From: Adiantum capillus-veneris
Taxonomy: Eukaryota; Streptophyta; Polypodiopsida; Polypodiales; Pteridaceae
Length of the DNA: 30,000 bases
Reading direction: 5' to 3'
NCBI GenBank assembly: GCA_014529385.2
Contig: CM043967.1
Span: 133,606,682 to 133,636,681 of the forward strand
In this document: piece after piece, positions 1 to 8,914 of the stretch
Numbering within the stretch: position 1 is the first letter of the stretch
Layout of the letters: each line of letters begins with the position of its first letter
Made by a program: the position numbers and the translations under genes
Notes under the pieces: generated by a model
Databases searched by the model: none
Seen by the model: the letters and a program-made list of their open reading frames with translations, nothing else
What the model was told of the DNA's origin: nothing

Positions 1-835
1 CTGCTGGTGCTTGTGGTGGTGGAGGAGAGGGTCTCAATATTTGGATTGGTGGAGCCACGTGTGCATTTTGTCCATTTAGTGGCCTAGCTCGAGGAGGAGT
101 GACTTGCTGGTGAGGAGGCCGTCTTTGATTACCATTTCCTTGATAGCGTCGTGGATGGGGGCAATAATACATGCCGTGACCTACCTCTCCACAGTTGTAG
201 CAAATGTACTCACGTGCTTGCCTTTGTCCTTCTTGTCTATTTCGTTCATTTCCTGGCTGGGGAGCCCTTACACCTTGAACCAGATTGATGGACAGGATCT
301 CTAGTTGATTGGTGATTTGTTGAAGTAATTCTTGTTGAGAGGACTCTTGGTCTAATGCTCCTGTCTCTGCTACTACCCTTGCCGTAGGTTGAGCTAGCGG
401 TGGAGGCTCCATTCCCCCTTGTAGTTGAGCTTGGAATTTTAACTTCCTATCCTTCTCCCTTGCATAAGTTATAGCTTTATCAAAACTATCTGGGAATTTA
501 CCTTTTACCTTTTCTCGAAGGATGGGGTAAAGCCCTGCCAGGAAACAGTCCTTCTTTAGGCATTCTGGTGCCCTTTCTCCTTCACCTAGTGATGCACACC
601 ATTTCTCCCACAGGTTGGAAAACTTTCCTTCATAGCTTCTATACTCATTGGGTGATGTTTGGCGTAGCTCTAAGAGCTGTCTCCATATCTCCTCTGGAGG
701 CTCATGGCGGCGAAATTCTTCGATGAAGGCCATCTTTAAGGACTCCCAGTCTCTTCTTTCTTCAGGTGCCAAAGTTTGATACCATAATTTTGCACCTTCC
801 CTCAAGACCAAAGGAAATGCCCTTAACTTAGTAGC
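1..835 (-). CDS. Ty3/gypsy gag, 3' segment (runs off left edge; interrupted by nested element)
   Basis: The minus strand is open from 835 to the window edge. It has a retrotransposon-gag region with the family pattern of alternating tryptophans and acidic/basic residues (REGAKLWYQTL, then DWESLKMAFIEEF at about 700-790). A glutamine-rich linker follows, then a CCHC zinc knuckle at about 175-215 (CYNCGEVGHGMYYC, spacing C-X2-C-X4-H-X4-C) and a proline-rich tail. In the family, gag builds the virus-like particle and the knuckle binds element RNA. The frame continues exactly into 6526-6624 once the 836-6520 insertion and one target duplication are discounted, so this is one gene of about 311 codons visible in two pieces. 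Protease/RT/integrase should lie left of the window. No stop codon is visible, so the outer copy was intact in this part when it was hit. Confidence 0.9.
831..835. repeat. Target-site duplication GTAGC (left copy)
   Basis: GTAGC immediately precedes the TG that starts the LTR at 836 and is repeated exactly at 6521-6525 just after the CA that ends the other LTR. A 5-bp duplication is usual for LTR-element integration. Confidence 0.92.
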
Positions 836-1407
836 TGTGCGCTCCTTGCCGCACTGTCGAAGCAAGGGACTTGCCAATACACCGTATGCGAGCCACAAAC
901 GGCTCCAAGCACACAACAAGCCTAAACTAGCAAGCTCAAGAAAACAAAGGGTGTGTCACTCACCGCTCTACGCTCGCCTTCGTGGTGGATTCCTCGCCGC
1001 GATGAAGAAGAAGCTGCAGTCGTGCCGCGCTCAACCGCTTCGCCGCCGTCGTACCTTCGTAATGCTCGATCGCACACACACTCTCCCTCTCTCTCTCACA
1101 CACACACACAAGGAGGTGAAGAAGAAGAAGAAGATGGAGATGGAGCAAGAGCACTCTTCAATTGCACAAATGAGAGAATGAGTAAAAATTAGGTTTAGTT
1201 GGCTTTTATAGGAGCTCACCCCATTCACACTTGGGCGCCCATGCTTAATCAACTAATCCCTTGAATGTCCAAGTTAAAGTGCGCCTCTCATCGACGATCA
1301 CTCTACCTTTCCCTATTGGTCCGACAAGCCCGGTACCTGACTCTACCAAATACATAATACGCGTCCATCGTAGGTGATGGGGTGTCCGTGTGCCGTGAGG
1401 GTTAACA
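836..1407 (-). repeat. 3' LTR of the nested element (572 bp)
   Basis: Direct copy of 5942-6520, bounded by TG...CA. It contains GA/CT and CA microsatellite tracts, GAAGAAGAA runs, and a TATA-like CTATAAAA on the minus strand at 1204-1211. By eye it lacks the 7-bp duplication seen in the 5' copy and differs at two other bases. ORFs predicted inside it are only shadows of these repeats. Confidence 0.93.
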
Positions 1408-1420
1408 TGCCCCCCTTCCT
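1408..1420 (-). other. Polypurine tract of the nested element
   Basis: On the minus strand AGGAAGGGGGGCA abuts the TGTTAACC start of the 3' LTR. This is the position and composition expected for the plus-strand DNA primer of an LTR retrotransposon. Confidence 0.85.
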
Positions 1421-2770
1421 GATGTAGATTCCGTCCTCGGAAGCTATTGAGTTGAAGCTGGTTCGTCGAGGTGGAAGAGCATTTGAGATGAATGTCCTTA
1501 GCCTTCTTCAGTCACTGCAAAATCAAACAACATTGGCACAGTAATGGCATTCTCTTAAAAAGCATATGCAGTTTTAGGTAGACACATTGATTGGTCAAAG
1601 AATTTCAAACAATTTGGTAGCAATGAACATTAAATTGCAATGTAATCAAATGCATAAACAGATGTAAAGGCAAAAAATTAAACAAGTCTGGGGTCGCTAA
1701 TTTGACGGTCGAAAAGCACTAGAGATCGAATATTAATACCATGGGTAAGCTTCTTAATTTTCTGTGGTCAATTAAGTTGTTTAATCGCGAGAGCCAAGTA
1801 TTCATGTTCAAGGGCTGACTAGAGGCTATATCTAGAAAACCTTGTAGTTAAGCTACCATAAAAGGAATTTCTCATGAAATCATCGCCTGGCTGATTACTT
1901 TTTCTTTGACCCCCCAAGGTCTTTTCACATTGATTCAATTATGATGTGTGTGCTTATTTTGTATGCCTTGGGTTTTTTGCTTTTCAAGGAAAAGCGCCCA
2001 CGCTGGGAACCTCTAGGGCTCTAGTACCATAGGCAATACATGTGAGTGAAGTACCAAATCAAGCTGAGATTTCTCTTCTAGCTTAAAATTTTACATTGTG
2101 GCACTTTGATTTTTTGTTTGTTCATTTTCATCATTTTAATTTTGTAACTTTGGGGGGTCATATAACACTGTTACCCTCCCCAGGCTCATCACATTAGTAA
2201 ACTCCCTTTATAATACTTACGCTAAAGGTCAATAGGGTTAAGCCCACTAGAAAGCCCTAGTACATTTCATACAATGCTGCCTAAATCGGATTAAGAACCT
2301 AAGTAACCATTGTTTATTAGGAAGGCATTCCCCATGGTATTAAGAGAAGATTTCTAATACCTAGCTTGGTCAAACTAGCTTAGTCGAACTACTTGATTTT
2401 TACACCTAAACAAGTGATTATGACAAAAGATTGCATTGAATTAAATGTTGGATACTAAGCCAATGCGCTGAATAGTATGCTACCAATCACAATCAAAGCA
2501 GACAAACATGGATGCAAAAAAGATAAGGGCAATGCTAATGGACAAGAAACACCTGTTTGTGTTGATGGTCGCGCTTGATTTGAAGTGTGAACGAGAGAAA
2601 GATTCCATGAAGGTCCAAATCCTATCAATAGCAACACGCTCCTGTACACACTAGGAAACAAAAGGAATACCTCCAGGAGGCACATCAGTGGGAAAAATTA
2701 AAACTCCTAAAAAACAAACTCAAAACACAATCTAGACCCCTAACCTACCTATCTGTCACCCCTTTTAGAA
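1421..2770 (-). other. Non-coding 3' portion of the nested element
   Basis: About 1.35 kb between the last ORF and the polypurine tract, AT-rich, with stops in all frames. The only frame of note (2455-2685, minus) shows no recognisable features. No RT, integrase or tandem repeat was seen. Confidence 0.6.
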
Positions 2771-3193
2771 TCAAGGAAAGAGGATATTATATAAACCGGG
2801 TGGCCACCCTAAGGCTAGGCCTCTATCCTCATCATCTAGATAAATAAAATCGTTGTCCGTGAGGCCATAGTCTTCCTCGGTCTCTATTAGTTCCTCTTCA
2901 TCATCCTCTTGTGCAAGCATGCTAATCAAGAACCTCGTGATGCGTGGATACTCATCTTGTGCAAAAGAATAAGCATGTGCCATTGGAGACACATTCGCTA
3001 CTGGGTAGGGATCACTAGTTAGCCATAGACGTATCAGCCATTCTAACTCCTCAAAATTTCTCTCACATGCAAGGCTCTCTATCAAATCCCATTCGCAAGA
3101 AAGTATAGGGTAGCATACGTAGAACACTTGTTGAAAAGACAAGGGGTACCTTTCATCAAAAATAGAAGTGCATGCCTCTGGTGAAGTAGCCAT
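2771..3193 (-). CDS. Acidic 140-residue protein of the nested element, unknown function
   Basis: The frame starts at ATG 3191-3193 (MATSPEACTSIFDERY...). The frame is open three codons further, but only to a TTG. The first half is hydrophobic/aromatic with tryptophans and cysteines (YVCYPILSCEWDLIESL, then EELEWLIRLWL). The second half carries an acidic patch (AQEDDEEELIETEEDYG) and ends WPPGLYNILFP. I do not recognise a family. There is no signal peptide, knuckle or catalytic motif. It lies downstream of the 507-codon ORF in the same young element with no internal stop, which argues that it is maintained. Expression would probably need splicing or reinitiation, since it is the second ORF on the genomic RNA. 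Confidence 0.5.
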   Translation of the reverse strand: MATSPEACTSIFDERYPLSFQQVFYVCYPILSCEWDLIESLACERNFEELEWLIRLWLTSDPYPVANVSPMAHAYSFAQDEYPRITRFLISMLAQEDDEEELIETEEDYGLTDNDFIYLDDEDRGLALGWPPGLYNILFP

Positions 3194-3475
3194 TTCTGAC
3201 AAGACAGATAGATTTGGCTAGGCCTTTAAAACATAAGAGTTGTTTTTGTGTGTTGCTTGACTTGACACGGTGAATTTGGACTTATATGTAATATCTGATA
3301 GGGTGCTCTCTCATTGCTAGGCGCTCTTGCTCTTTACTATTTTTGTTTTTTTGCGAGTATAAGGCTATATATATACATTCCCTAAGATCGGAGATTGAGA
3401 GGTCAGGGAAAAAGCTTGAGAGGGAAACAAATGAATGATGGATGTCCACAAACACTCCCCCCTTCCTTGGGTAGA

Positions 3476-4999
3476 TCATACTGTTTGAAATGAGCTTGTC
3501 ACCCTTTGAAACCAATTGTTCCAGTTGGTAATAGGTGAGGATTTTTGCCAGTAGTTTTCTATTACCCTAGGTGCCTTGTCAAGCTGCAACGGTGGTAAGG
3601 TACTCTCCCAGGATTGAACTTGAAGTGGTTCATTAGGTGATTCTTGAACAGTGGGAGGTGTGGATTCTTTTGTAGCTTCATGGAGGTCCACTACTATAGA
3701 TGGAGGCTGTGTAGAAGCTTTTACCTCTATGGATGTATTACATGAGGAGCTAGAAGCTTCATGGGACTCCCCCCTTCCTGAGCTAGGTGGAACAAATCGT
3801 TCTTTCTTTGGTACCCAAACTAGCTCGGGAGCGGGTGTGTAGCATTCGGTGATTTTTTTCTTTCCACGATCATTGATTCGTTTTGGAGCTACGGGATTGG
3901 GCTCACTTGGGTCAGGTGACAGGTAAGAGCACACTTTACGTTTTGGCACCCAGATTTGATCATTTCCTTGATAGTAGCCTTGGGCTTCCAATAGTCGTTT
4001 AGGGATCCATCGCAACATTTTCTTACTTTTCTTGGAGCGAGTGGTACGTTTCTTACAAGGCTTCTGTTTTTTAGCACTAGCTATGGTCACTAAAGAAGCT
4101 TTAGGGACCCACTTGTATGTTTTCTCTGTTATATTAGGATGGTTCTTGTGTGTCTCAAGCTTTCTTTCAACTACATCAGTTGAAGCTCTAGAGAGTTGGG
4201 CTATGGGGACGTATGGTTCAACCTCCTGGACATGCAATGTCTTGGGTTTTATTTCCTTGGGCAATATCTCAGGGACTATGGCTTGAGTGGTAGGGCTAAG
4301 AGTTGGTTTTTGCGTTGTAACACCCCCAGTCCCCCAATCAATAGTGCATTTGGTGGCTATCATCCACGTGCGGCCTAGGTTTATATTACCCTCCATAGTT
4401 CCAGTAGGCATGACCAAAAAGTCTTGAGCTACCACCCCATTGTCATAACTGACAGAAGTGTGCCAGATTCCAAAAACCGTAGTTTTTTTCTTGTTGACAC
4501 CCTTGACTTGGATAATACTCTCAGATAGAGGTGGCTTCCCTAACTGACACCACACCCCATAGGATAGCAGATTGTATTTAGCACTCGTGTCCAATAAGGC
4601 GTTATATAGCACTTTTCCATAGGCACTATTTAACTCAATGGGGTATCGTAGAGGTGTGTCAGAGTCCAACCCATCCTCTTCGTGTGCTTCATTTGCATCA
4701 GGTTCCGAGCGAGTAGCTCTACCTAATGTTTCCATGAAACGGCTAAACATACTAGTACTAGGCTGTGGAGCTTCGGGAGGTGCATGGCCTTCTCTCTCAG
4801 TGTTTTGGTTAGGGTATGCTTCCATGATTTCTGAGTCGGAGGAGGAATCACTAGCGGCTATTTTAGGGTCTTGGGTGGTGCTACCTTGTGTCCCCGCTGA
4901 GGGTCTAGAGCTTATCGTGGATGGGTAATGGGTATCCGTATGAACAGAGACACTACCAATGTGATCGTGCTCTAACACTCGTCCAGAGCGTAAGTGCAT
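3476..4999 (-). CDS. 507-residue protein with degenerate retropepsin-like domain
   Basis: Start ATG at 4997-4999 (MHLRSGRVLEHDH...). Residues 1-115 are a Ser/Thr/Glu-rich, probably disordered region. Residues about 115-225 align by eye with retroviral-type aspartic proteases of gypsy elements: YNALLDTSAKYNLLS at 132-146 replaces the usual ALxDTGAxxNLL, followed by LGKPPLSES, a beta-rich middle, and LGRTWMIATKCTIDWG at about 208-223. The catalytic triad is DTS (4583-4591), not DTG or DSG, so activity is doubtful. Residues 290-400 are strongly basic with four W(V/I)PK motifs (297, 331, 350, 395), suggesting nucleic-acid or protein binding (inference). The remaining C-terminus is Ser/Pro-rich. 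No gag knuckle, RT or integrase is attached. The ORF is intact, unlike the other elements here. It is most likely a protease-derived accessory or structural protein of the non-autonomous element. Confidence 0.65.
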   Translation of the reverse strand: MHLRSGRVLEHDHIGSVSVHTDTHYPSTISSRPSAGTQGSTTQDPKIAASDSSSDSEIMEAYPNQNTEREGHAPPEAPQPSTSMFSRFMETLGRATRSEPDANEAHEEDGLDSDTPLRYPIELNSAYGKVLYNALLDTSAKYNLLSYGVWCQLGKPPLSESIIQVKGVNKKKTTVFGIWHTSVSYDNGVVAQDFLVMPTGTMEGNINLGRTWMIATKCTIDWGTGGVTTQKPTLSPTTQAIVPEILPKEIKPKTLHVQEVEPYVPIAQLSRASTDVVERKLETHKNHPNITEKTYKWVPKASLVTIASAKKQKPCKKRTTRSKKSKKMLRWIPKRLLEAQGYYQGNDQIWVPKRKVCSYLSPDPSEPNPVAPKRINDRGKKKITECYTPAPELVWVPKKERFVPPSSGRGESHEASSSSCNTSIEVKASTQPPSIVVDLHEATKESTPPTVQESPNEPLQVQSWESTLPPLQLDKAPRVIENYWQKSSPITNWNNWFQRVTSSFQTV

Positions 5000-5382
5000 G
5001 TGCTTTTGATACCCTAAGGTGTCAAAAAGCTGCTCTAGGAGGCCTTGTGACTAGTTTTTAGCGTGTTTTTTGTTTGTTTTTTTGCTAGATTTTTTAGAGC
5101 GTGTCGTGGAATGGGCCGTGTGATAGCTCAAAACGAGCGTATCGGTCAGAGGGTCGTGCCGTGCTTTACAGCCCTCCGTTTGGTCACTCTATGCCCTCGG
5201 AATCCCTAAAACTGTCAATTTCCAGTAGGGAACTAGGCCCAAACTAGAAAGTCTTAGGGTGCAAGTGGGAAGAGAAAGGAGGAGAGTGGAGGACTTGTCC
5301 CACATGCTCTCATTCTCTCTTGAGGGAGTAGGGTATATATATAAGAGTGAGTCTAGTATATATCATAAGACTGAGGACTGAA

Positions 5383-5426
5383 GCCTGGGCCTGGGCTTGG
5401 GCTTGGGCTTGGGCTTGGGCTTGGGC
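5383..5426. repeat. (GGGCTT)n hexanucleotide tandem repeat
   Basis: About seven units of TGGGCT/GGGCCT in tandem. A plus-strand frame reads Ala-Trp repeats, which is a by-product of the six-base period. Confidence 0.9.
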
Positions 5427-5617
5427 AAATGATCCCGATCCCGATCTATCTTTTATACAACCCAACCCGTCCGTTTTAAGAGTCACGTTTTTTATTTTCG
5501 AAAAATATCGCCGCCCACTCGCTCGCGTTTTTAATTTCCGAATTTTTTCCTTTTAAAATTATTTTTTTTTTCAAAAAACTTTTTTTTCCCAAATTTTTTT
5601 TAAATTTTTTTTTGTTG

Positions 5618-5830
5618 ATGCAGAAAAACGCAGAAATTGAAAAAAATGCAGAAAAACGCAGAAATTGCAGAAAATGCAGAAAAAACGCAGAAATTGCAGC
5701 AAATTGACAGAAATGCAGAAAATTGCAGAAATTGAAAACGCCGAACTTGAAAATGCAGAAATTGAAAAAACACAGACAATAGCAGAAATTGAAACTTGAC
5801 AGCAATTGCAGAAAACGCAAAAACAGAAAT
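5618..5830. repeat. Degenerate GCAGAAATTGAAAA / GCAGAAAAAC tandem repeat in leader
   Basis: The motifs GCAGAAATTG and GCAGAAAA(A)CG recur every 11-18 bp over about 210 bp, ending about 90 bp inside the PBS. On the transcribed strand this gives U-rich UUUCUGC repeats. Confidence 0.8.
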
Positions 5831-5920
5831 CTTCCACACACTCCTTCCCTGCTTTTCCTATGATAGAAATTGCACCACAAGGAAGCGTAAAGTGCTAACC
5901 GAGCTTAGTGTAGGGCATAT

Positions 5921-5937
5921 CCCCGGCAGCGGCGCCA
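5921..5937 (-). other. Primer binding site, tRNA-Asp type
   Basis: The minus strand reads TGGCGCCGCTGCCGGGG four bases after the 5' LTR end. This matches, with about one difference, the complement of plant tRNA-Asp 3' ends used by many Ty3/gypsy elements. The same site occurs on the other strand at 26567. Confidence 0.88.
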
Positions 5938-5941
5938 AAAA

Positions 5942-6520
5942 TGTGCGCTCCTTGCCGCACTGTCGAAGCAAGGGACTTGCCAATACACCGTATGCGAGCC
6001 ACAAACGGCTCCAAGCACACAACAAGCCTAAACTAGCAAGCTCAAGAAAACAAAGGGTGTGTCACTCACCGCTCTACGCTCGCCTTCGTGGTGGATTCCT
6101 CGCCGCGATGAAGAAGAAGCTGCAGTCGTGCCGCGCTCAACCGCTTCGCCGCCGTCGTGCCTTCGTAATGCTCGATCGCACACACACTCTCCCTCTCTCT
6201 CTCACACACACACACAAGGAGGTGAAGAAGAAGAAGAAGATGGAGATGGAGCAAGAGCACTCTTCAATTGCACAAATGAGAGAATGAGTAAAAATTAGGT
6301 TTAGTTGGCTTTTATAGGAGCTCACCCCATTCACACTTGGGCGCCCATGCTTAACCAACTAATCCCTTGAATGTCCAAGTTAAAGTGCGCCTCTCATCGA
6401 CGATCACTCTACCTTTCCCTATTGGTCCGACAAGCCCGGTACCTGACTCTACCAAATACATAATACGCGTCCATCGTAGGTGATGGGGTGTCCGTGTGCC
6501 GTGTGCCGTGAGGGTTAACA
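5942..6520 (-). repeat. 5' LTR of the nested element (579 bp)
   Basis: Direct repeat of 836-1407, bounded TG...CA, with a tandem duplication of GTGTGCC near 6495-6508. As the 5' copy it should carry the promoter: TTTTATAG at 6310-6317 is a TATA box CTATAAAA on the minus strand, followed by CT- and CA-rich sequence that would be the RNA start region. Confidence 0.93.
6310..6317 (-). promoter_or_regulatory. TATA box in 5' LTR of nested element
   Basis: CTATAAAA on the minus strand, embedded in GAGCTCCTATAAAAGCC. It is repeated at 1204-1211 in the 3' LTR. Transcription would be expected to start roughly 30 bp lower in coordinate. Confidence 0.6.
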
Positions 6521-6525
6521 GTAGC
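6521..6525. repeat. Target-site duplication GTAGC (right copy)
   Basis: Exact match to 831-835. Removing 836-6520 plus one copy restores an uninterrupted gag frame, which independently confirms both element boundaries. Confidence 0.92.
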
Positions 6526-6624
6526 TTTGTCATCCCTTCCCGATACCAGAAAGGCCATTTCCAAATTATCCAAAAAGTCTGGAGCAACCTCCCCACGCTT
6601 ACCATAAAAATTAGGGAAGGCCAT
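6526..6624 (-). CDS. Ty3/gypsy gag, 5' segment (start of the interrupted gag)
   Basis: The reading frame begins with ATG at 6622-6624 (MAFPNFYGKRGEV...) and reads 33 codons to the insertion point. The segment ends GRDDKA followed by the split codon, and joins in frame to TKLRAFPL at 835. I chose this ATG because the more upstream in-frame start would be a TTG. The text is the typical N-terminal part of plant gypsy gag just before the retrotransposon-gag domain. The gene is disrupted and could not make full-length Gag. The element's own LTR and PBS upstream (above 6650) could not be identified. Confidence 0.75.
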
Positions 6625-6715
6625 AAGTGAGAGAGTAAACAATTACACAAACAGCTCCAATTTATTTTAAAATAGAGTATGGTAATTACAATTTGGAGAT
6701 TTAGCACAACTTAGC

Positions 6716-6943
6716 TCAAAATAGGATGAAGGTCGACACATCAAAGGAATGGTAATAGTCTAGTAAGGGTAGAATGACAGGATGAGGAGAGCGCAAGATT
6801 TCCCCAAGTCTCTCGGCTCCAAACAACAGGGCTATTCTTTGCTGATAAAAGATTTTTCTATCAATACAAATATTCACACAGATATGACGCACAAAATGGA
6901 AAGGAAACATGCGGGGATCATCATTCTCATTATTGTCATCCAT
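6716..6943 (-). CDS. Small hypothetical ORF upstream of outer gag
   Basis: ATG at 6941-6943 opens a 75-codon frame (MDDNNENDDPRMF...) that starts acidic and then turns hydrophobic and basic. I recognise no domain. It lies on the same strand as, and about 90 bp upstream of, the interrupted gag, in what should be the leader of the outer gypsy element. It could be a leader ORF or chance; the length alone does not decide. Confidence 0.2.
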   Translation of the reverse strand: MDDNNENDDPRMFPFHFVRHICVNICIDRKIFYQQRIALLFGAERLGEILRSPHPVILPLLDYYHSFDVSTFILF

Positions 6944-6968
6944 ACTTACACACAAGAGCTTAGCTTAG

Positions 6969-7340
6969 TTACACCACCTTGGGACCAATGAGCCTGATTA
7001 GCCACAGAAGGTCAGCACCTCGGATCACTTCGACTCTTCCTGATGCATCTGTGAAGACGTAAGGCGTGATGGAAACACTTTGTACAATGCTGAGCCTTTT
7101 AGCAAGCAACAATTGGACGCTATTAACATAATCAGCATGACGAATGAAAGTGACACCATTAATGTACAGCACATCATCAACTAAGATAGTTTCCTTAGAT
7201 TGAGATAACTTCTTGAAAATTAGCAGCAAAGGTAGGGCAGGGAGGCTTTTCACCCGGTCTCCAAAGCACTTTGGACAATATCCAAAGTGATCTTCACGCG
7301 GACAGGAGGTTAGCTTGGGATTGGTGGTGTCTGGATTCAC
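6969..7340 (-). CDS. Open frame of 123 codons without ATG, possible exon, Cys/His cluster
   Basis: The minus-strand frame is open between stops but contains no ATG, so if real it is an exon or a frame-shifted part of a larger gene. Near its start it has a cluster of the form CPREDHFGYCPKCFG (C-X4-H-X2-C-X2-C), which could bind zinc. A hydrophobic region with well-formed protein text follows (KETILVDDVLYINGVTFIRHADYV, given here in part: ILVDDVLYINGV) and it ends IRLIGPKVV. I cannot name a family. It sits upstream of the outer gag on the same strand and may belong to that element or to an older insertion. Confidence 0.3.
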   Translation of the reverse strand: MNPDTTNPKLTSCPREDHFGYCPKCFGDRVKSLPALPLLLIFKKLSQSKETILVDDVLYINGVTFIRHADYVNSVQLLLAKRLSIVQSVSITPYVFTDASGRVEVIRGADLLWLIRLIGPKVV

Positions 7341-7579
7341 TTACTCTTTGGTGCTTGTGAAGTAGATTTTTCTTCTCTTTCGAGATCCCTTGGACTAGAG
7401 TATCCTCATCTCCACAACAACTGACTGTGCCTTTATTGCATCTTCAGAAGGGGTCCTAAAAACCATGCATCAGTATTTTAATTAAATTCGATGGTTAGTA
7501 AATTTTTAGTATATTGGTATATTATACTTTATCTCTGTTTGCTCCTCTTCCCCCCAAAAGCATCACCATTAGTTTTCAC

Positions 7580-7580
7580 G

Positions 7581-7654
<74 letters not shown>

Positions 7655-7660
7655 ACACAT
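7580..7660. repeat. (CT)n(CA)n compound microsatellite
   Basis: About 20 bp of CT followed by roughly 50 bp of nearly pure CA, then interrupted CA/TA units. Confidence 0.97.
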
Positions 7661-8037
7661 CTTGAGAGCACTCACTTTAGCCAACATGTGCCACAAGAAG
7701 AGTATGCACGTTTGAGGGACATTTGTGAGGTGAGGCCCTTTGAGAAAAGGAAGAGGAGGGAGGCAATTCAACGAGGTAAGGCCCTCTAAGAGGAAGAAAG
7801 AGGAAGTTGTCTTGGTCAATGCCTATTGCAACAAAGGCATGGATGACATGATCCAGGAGTTTATGCAAGGATAGAGGGGCCAAGATGTGGTTTGAGATTC
7901 TCTTGACACGGGCATGCTGCTACTTGCATGCTATAACTGCAAGTAGGAGAGAGGGCAGTGCGTGGCGCAAATAGAGAAAGAAGTGTACATAGAAAGTGTT
8001 CATCTTTCATGTGAAGCCATGAAGAGGCCAGAAATGC

Positions 8038-8040
<3 letters not shown>

Positions 8041-8107
<67 letters not shown>
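8041..8107. repeat. (GA)n microsatellite
   Basis: An uninterrupted GA tract of about 66 bp. Confidence 0.97.
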
Positions 8108-8109
<2 letters not shown>

Positions 8110-8785
8110 CGTGACTTGTTTCCTTGAGCCTCAATGCTATCTCCTCATTTCCTTTAAAAGATTCATGCCCAAACTCAACCATAGTCACACATGCGCTAGA
8201 GGCTAGATTCTAGAATCATCATTCACGTTGCACACATCACAAGTCTGGTTGCATCAGACTTTGCATTGCAAAGCATCTACATCCGTACAAAAAGCATAAC
8301 CGGAATCTCGCCAAATCCTTCAGCAAACAAAAAGATGTAAAATAATCTCTCTCTCTCTCTCCTCTCTCTTCCATCTTTCCTCTGTCTTCGTCTGCGTGGT
8401 TCGCCATCTCTCCCTTCTATGGTCTTATGCTTCGCCAAGTGCTACCTGCACAACCACCAAGAACGGCTCCATCGCAAGTGAGGGCAGTCGCCTCCCCCCC
8501 GCACAGGACCTTCTGCAACGTTGCCTGCCTCCTGCTTGAACGCAATGCCCTGCACTCACCTTCTCTGCTTGTTCCCATGGCGCTAGGGCCTGCCATCACC
8601 TTCCTTGGCTGCCTCACACCTTCTTGCCTCTATGCCACCGTCCGCCCTGCATGGCCTGCCTTGCGATCTCTCCTGCTTGTGAAATCTCCAGCCTCGACCA
8701 TCTTGTTCCCGCCTCAGTCCCCTAGCCATACCGAGTCGAGAAAAACATTCACAGTGTCTGTCGCACTACCTGTGAGACAGAGACA

Positions 8786-8786
8786 T

Positions 8787-8817
<31 letters not shown>

Positions 8818-8914
8818 TCGCGTTGATACATCAGCCAAGATGTCTGTCCCGGAGCTGCAGCTCGCGCTGAGTGTGTCAGTGATCTCATAGAAGAAAAATC
8901 GGCCTCGCCTTGGG

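Larger units (their letters stand above)
5000..5918 (-). other. 5' leader of the nested element, with short tandem repeats
   Basis: Lies between the PBS and the 507-codon ORF and has no credible gene. It contains a hexanucleotide array (5383-5426), a GCAGAAATT-type array (about 5618-5830), A/T homopolymer runs and two TATA-like tracts on the plus strand (for example TATATATATAAG near 5333). The frames at 5476-5880 are translations of the repeat (Phe/Leu-rich) and not real proteins. Confidence 0.6.
836..6520 (-). mobile_element. Complete non-autonomous LTR retrotransposon (gypsy-type PBS), nested in gag
   Basis: The element is 5,685 bp, transcribed on the minus strand: 5' LTR 5942-6520, PBS 5921-5937, leader about 5000-5920, ORF 4999-3476, ORF 3193-2771, non-coding 2770-1421, polypurine tract 1420-1408, 3' LTR 1407-836. 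Both LTRs begin TGTTAACC and end GCGCACA on the minus strand. By eye they differ by two substitutions and one 7-bp duplication (GTGTGCC), so the insertion is recent. No reverse transcriptase, RNase H or integrase motif is present in any frame, hence non-autonomous. Mobilisation would need proteins in trans, by inference from a gypsy element sharing the tRNA-Asp-type PBS. Confidence 0.88.

Noticed and set aside
837-1252. ORFs inside the LTRs (also 5942-6358)
   Set aside because: They duplicate in both LTRs and are dominated by CA, CT and GAA repeats; LTR shadows rather than genes.
3282-3515. 77-codon minus frame overlapping the end of the 507-codon ORF
   Set aside because: Begins with TTG rather than ATG and overlaps in another frame; no domain.
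5347-5556. Ala-Trp repeat protein
   Set aside because: Pure consequence of the GGGCTT hexanucleotide repeat.
5476-5880. Phe/Leu-rich minus-strand frames (up to 134 codons)
   Set aside because: Translations of the GCAGAAATT-type repeats in the element leader; three overlapping frames are equally open.
8427-8870. 147-codon plus-strand frame in GC-rich sequence after a CT tract
   Set aside because: No recognisable domain, ends in an Arg-Glu microsatellite translation, and neighbouring frames are equally open because of base composition. Not supportable as a gene.
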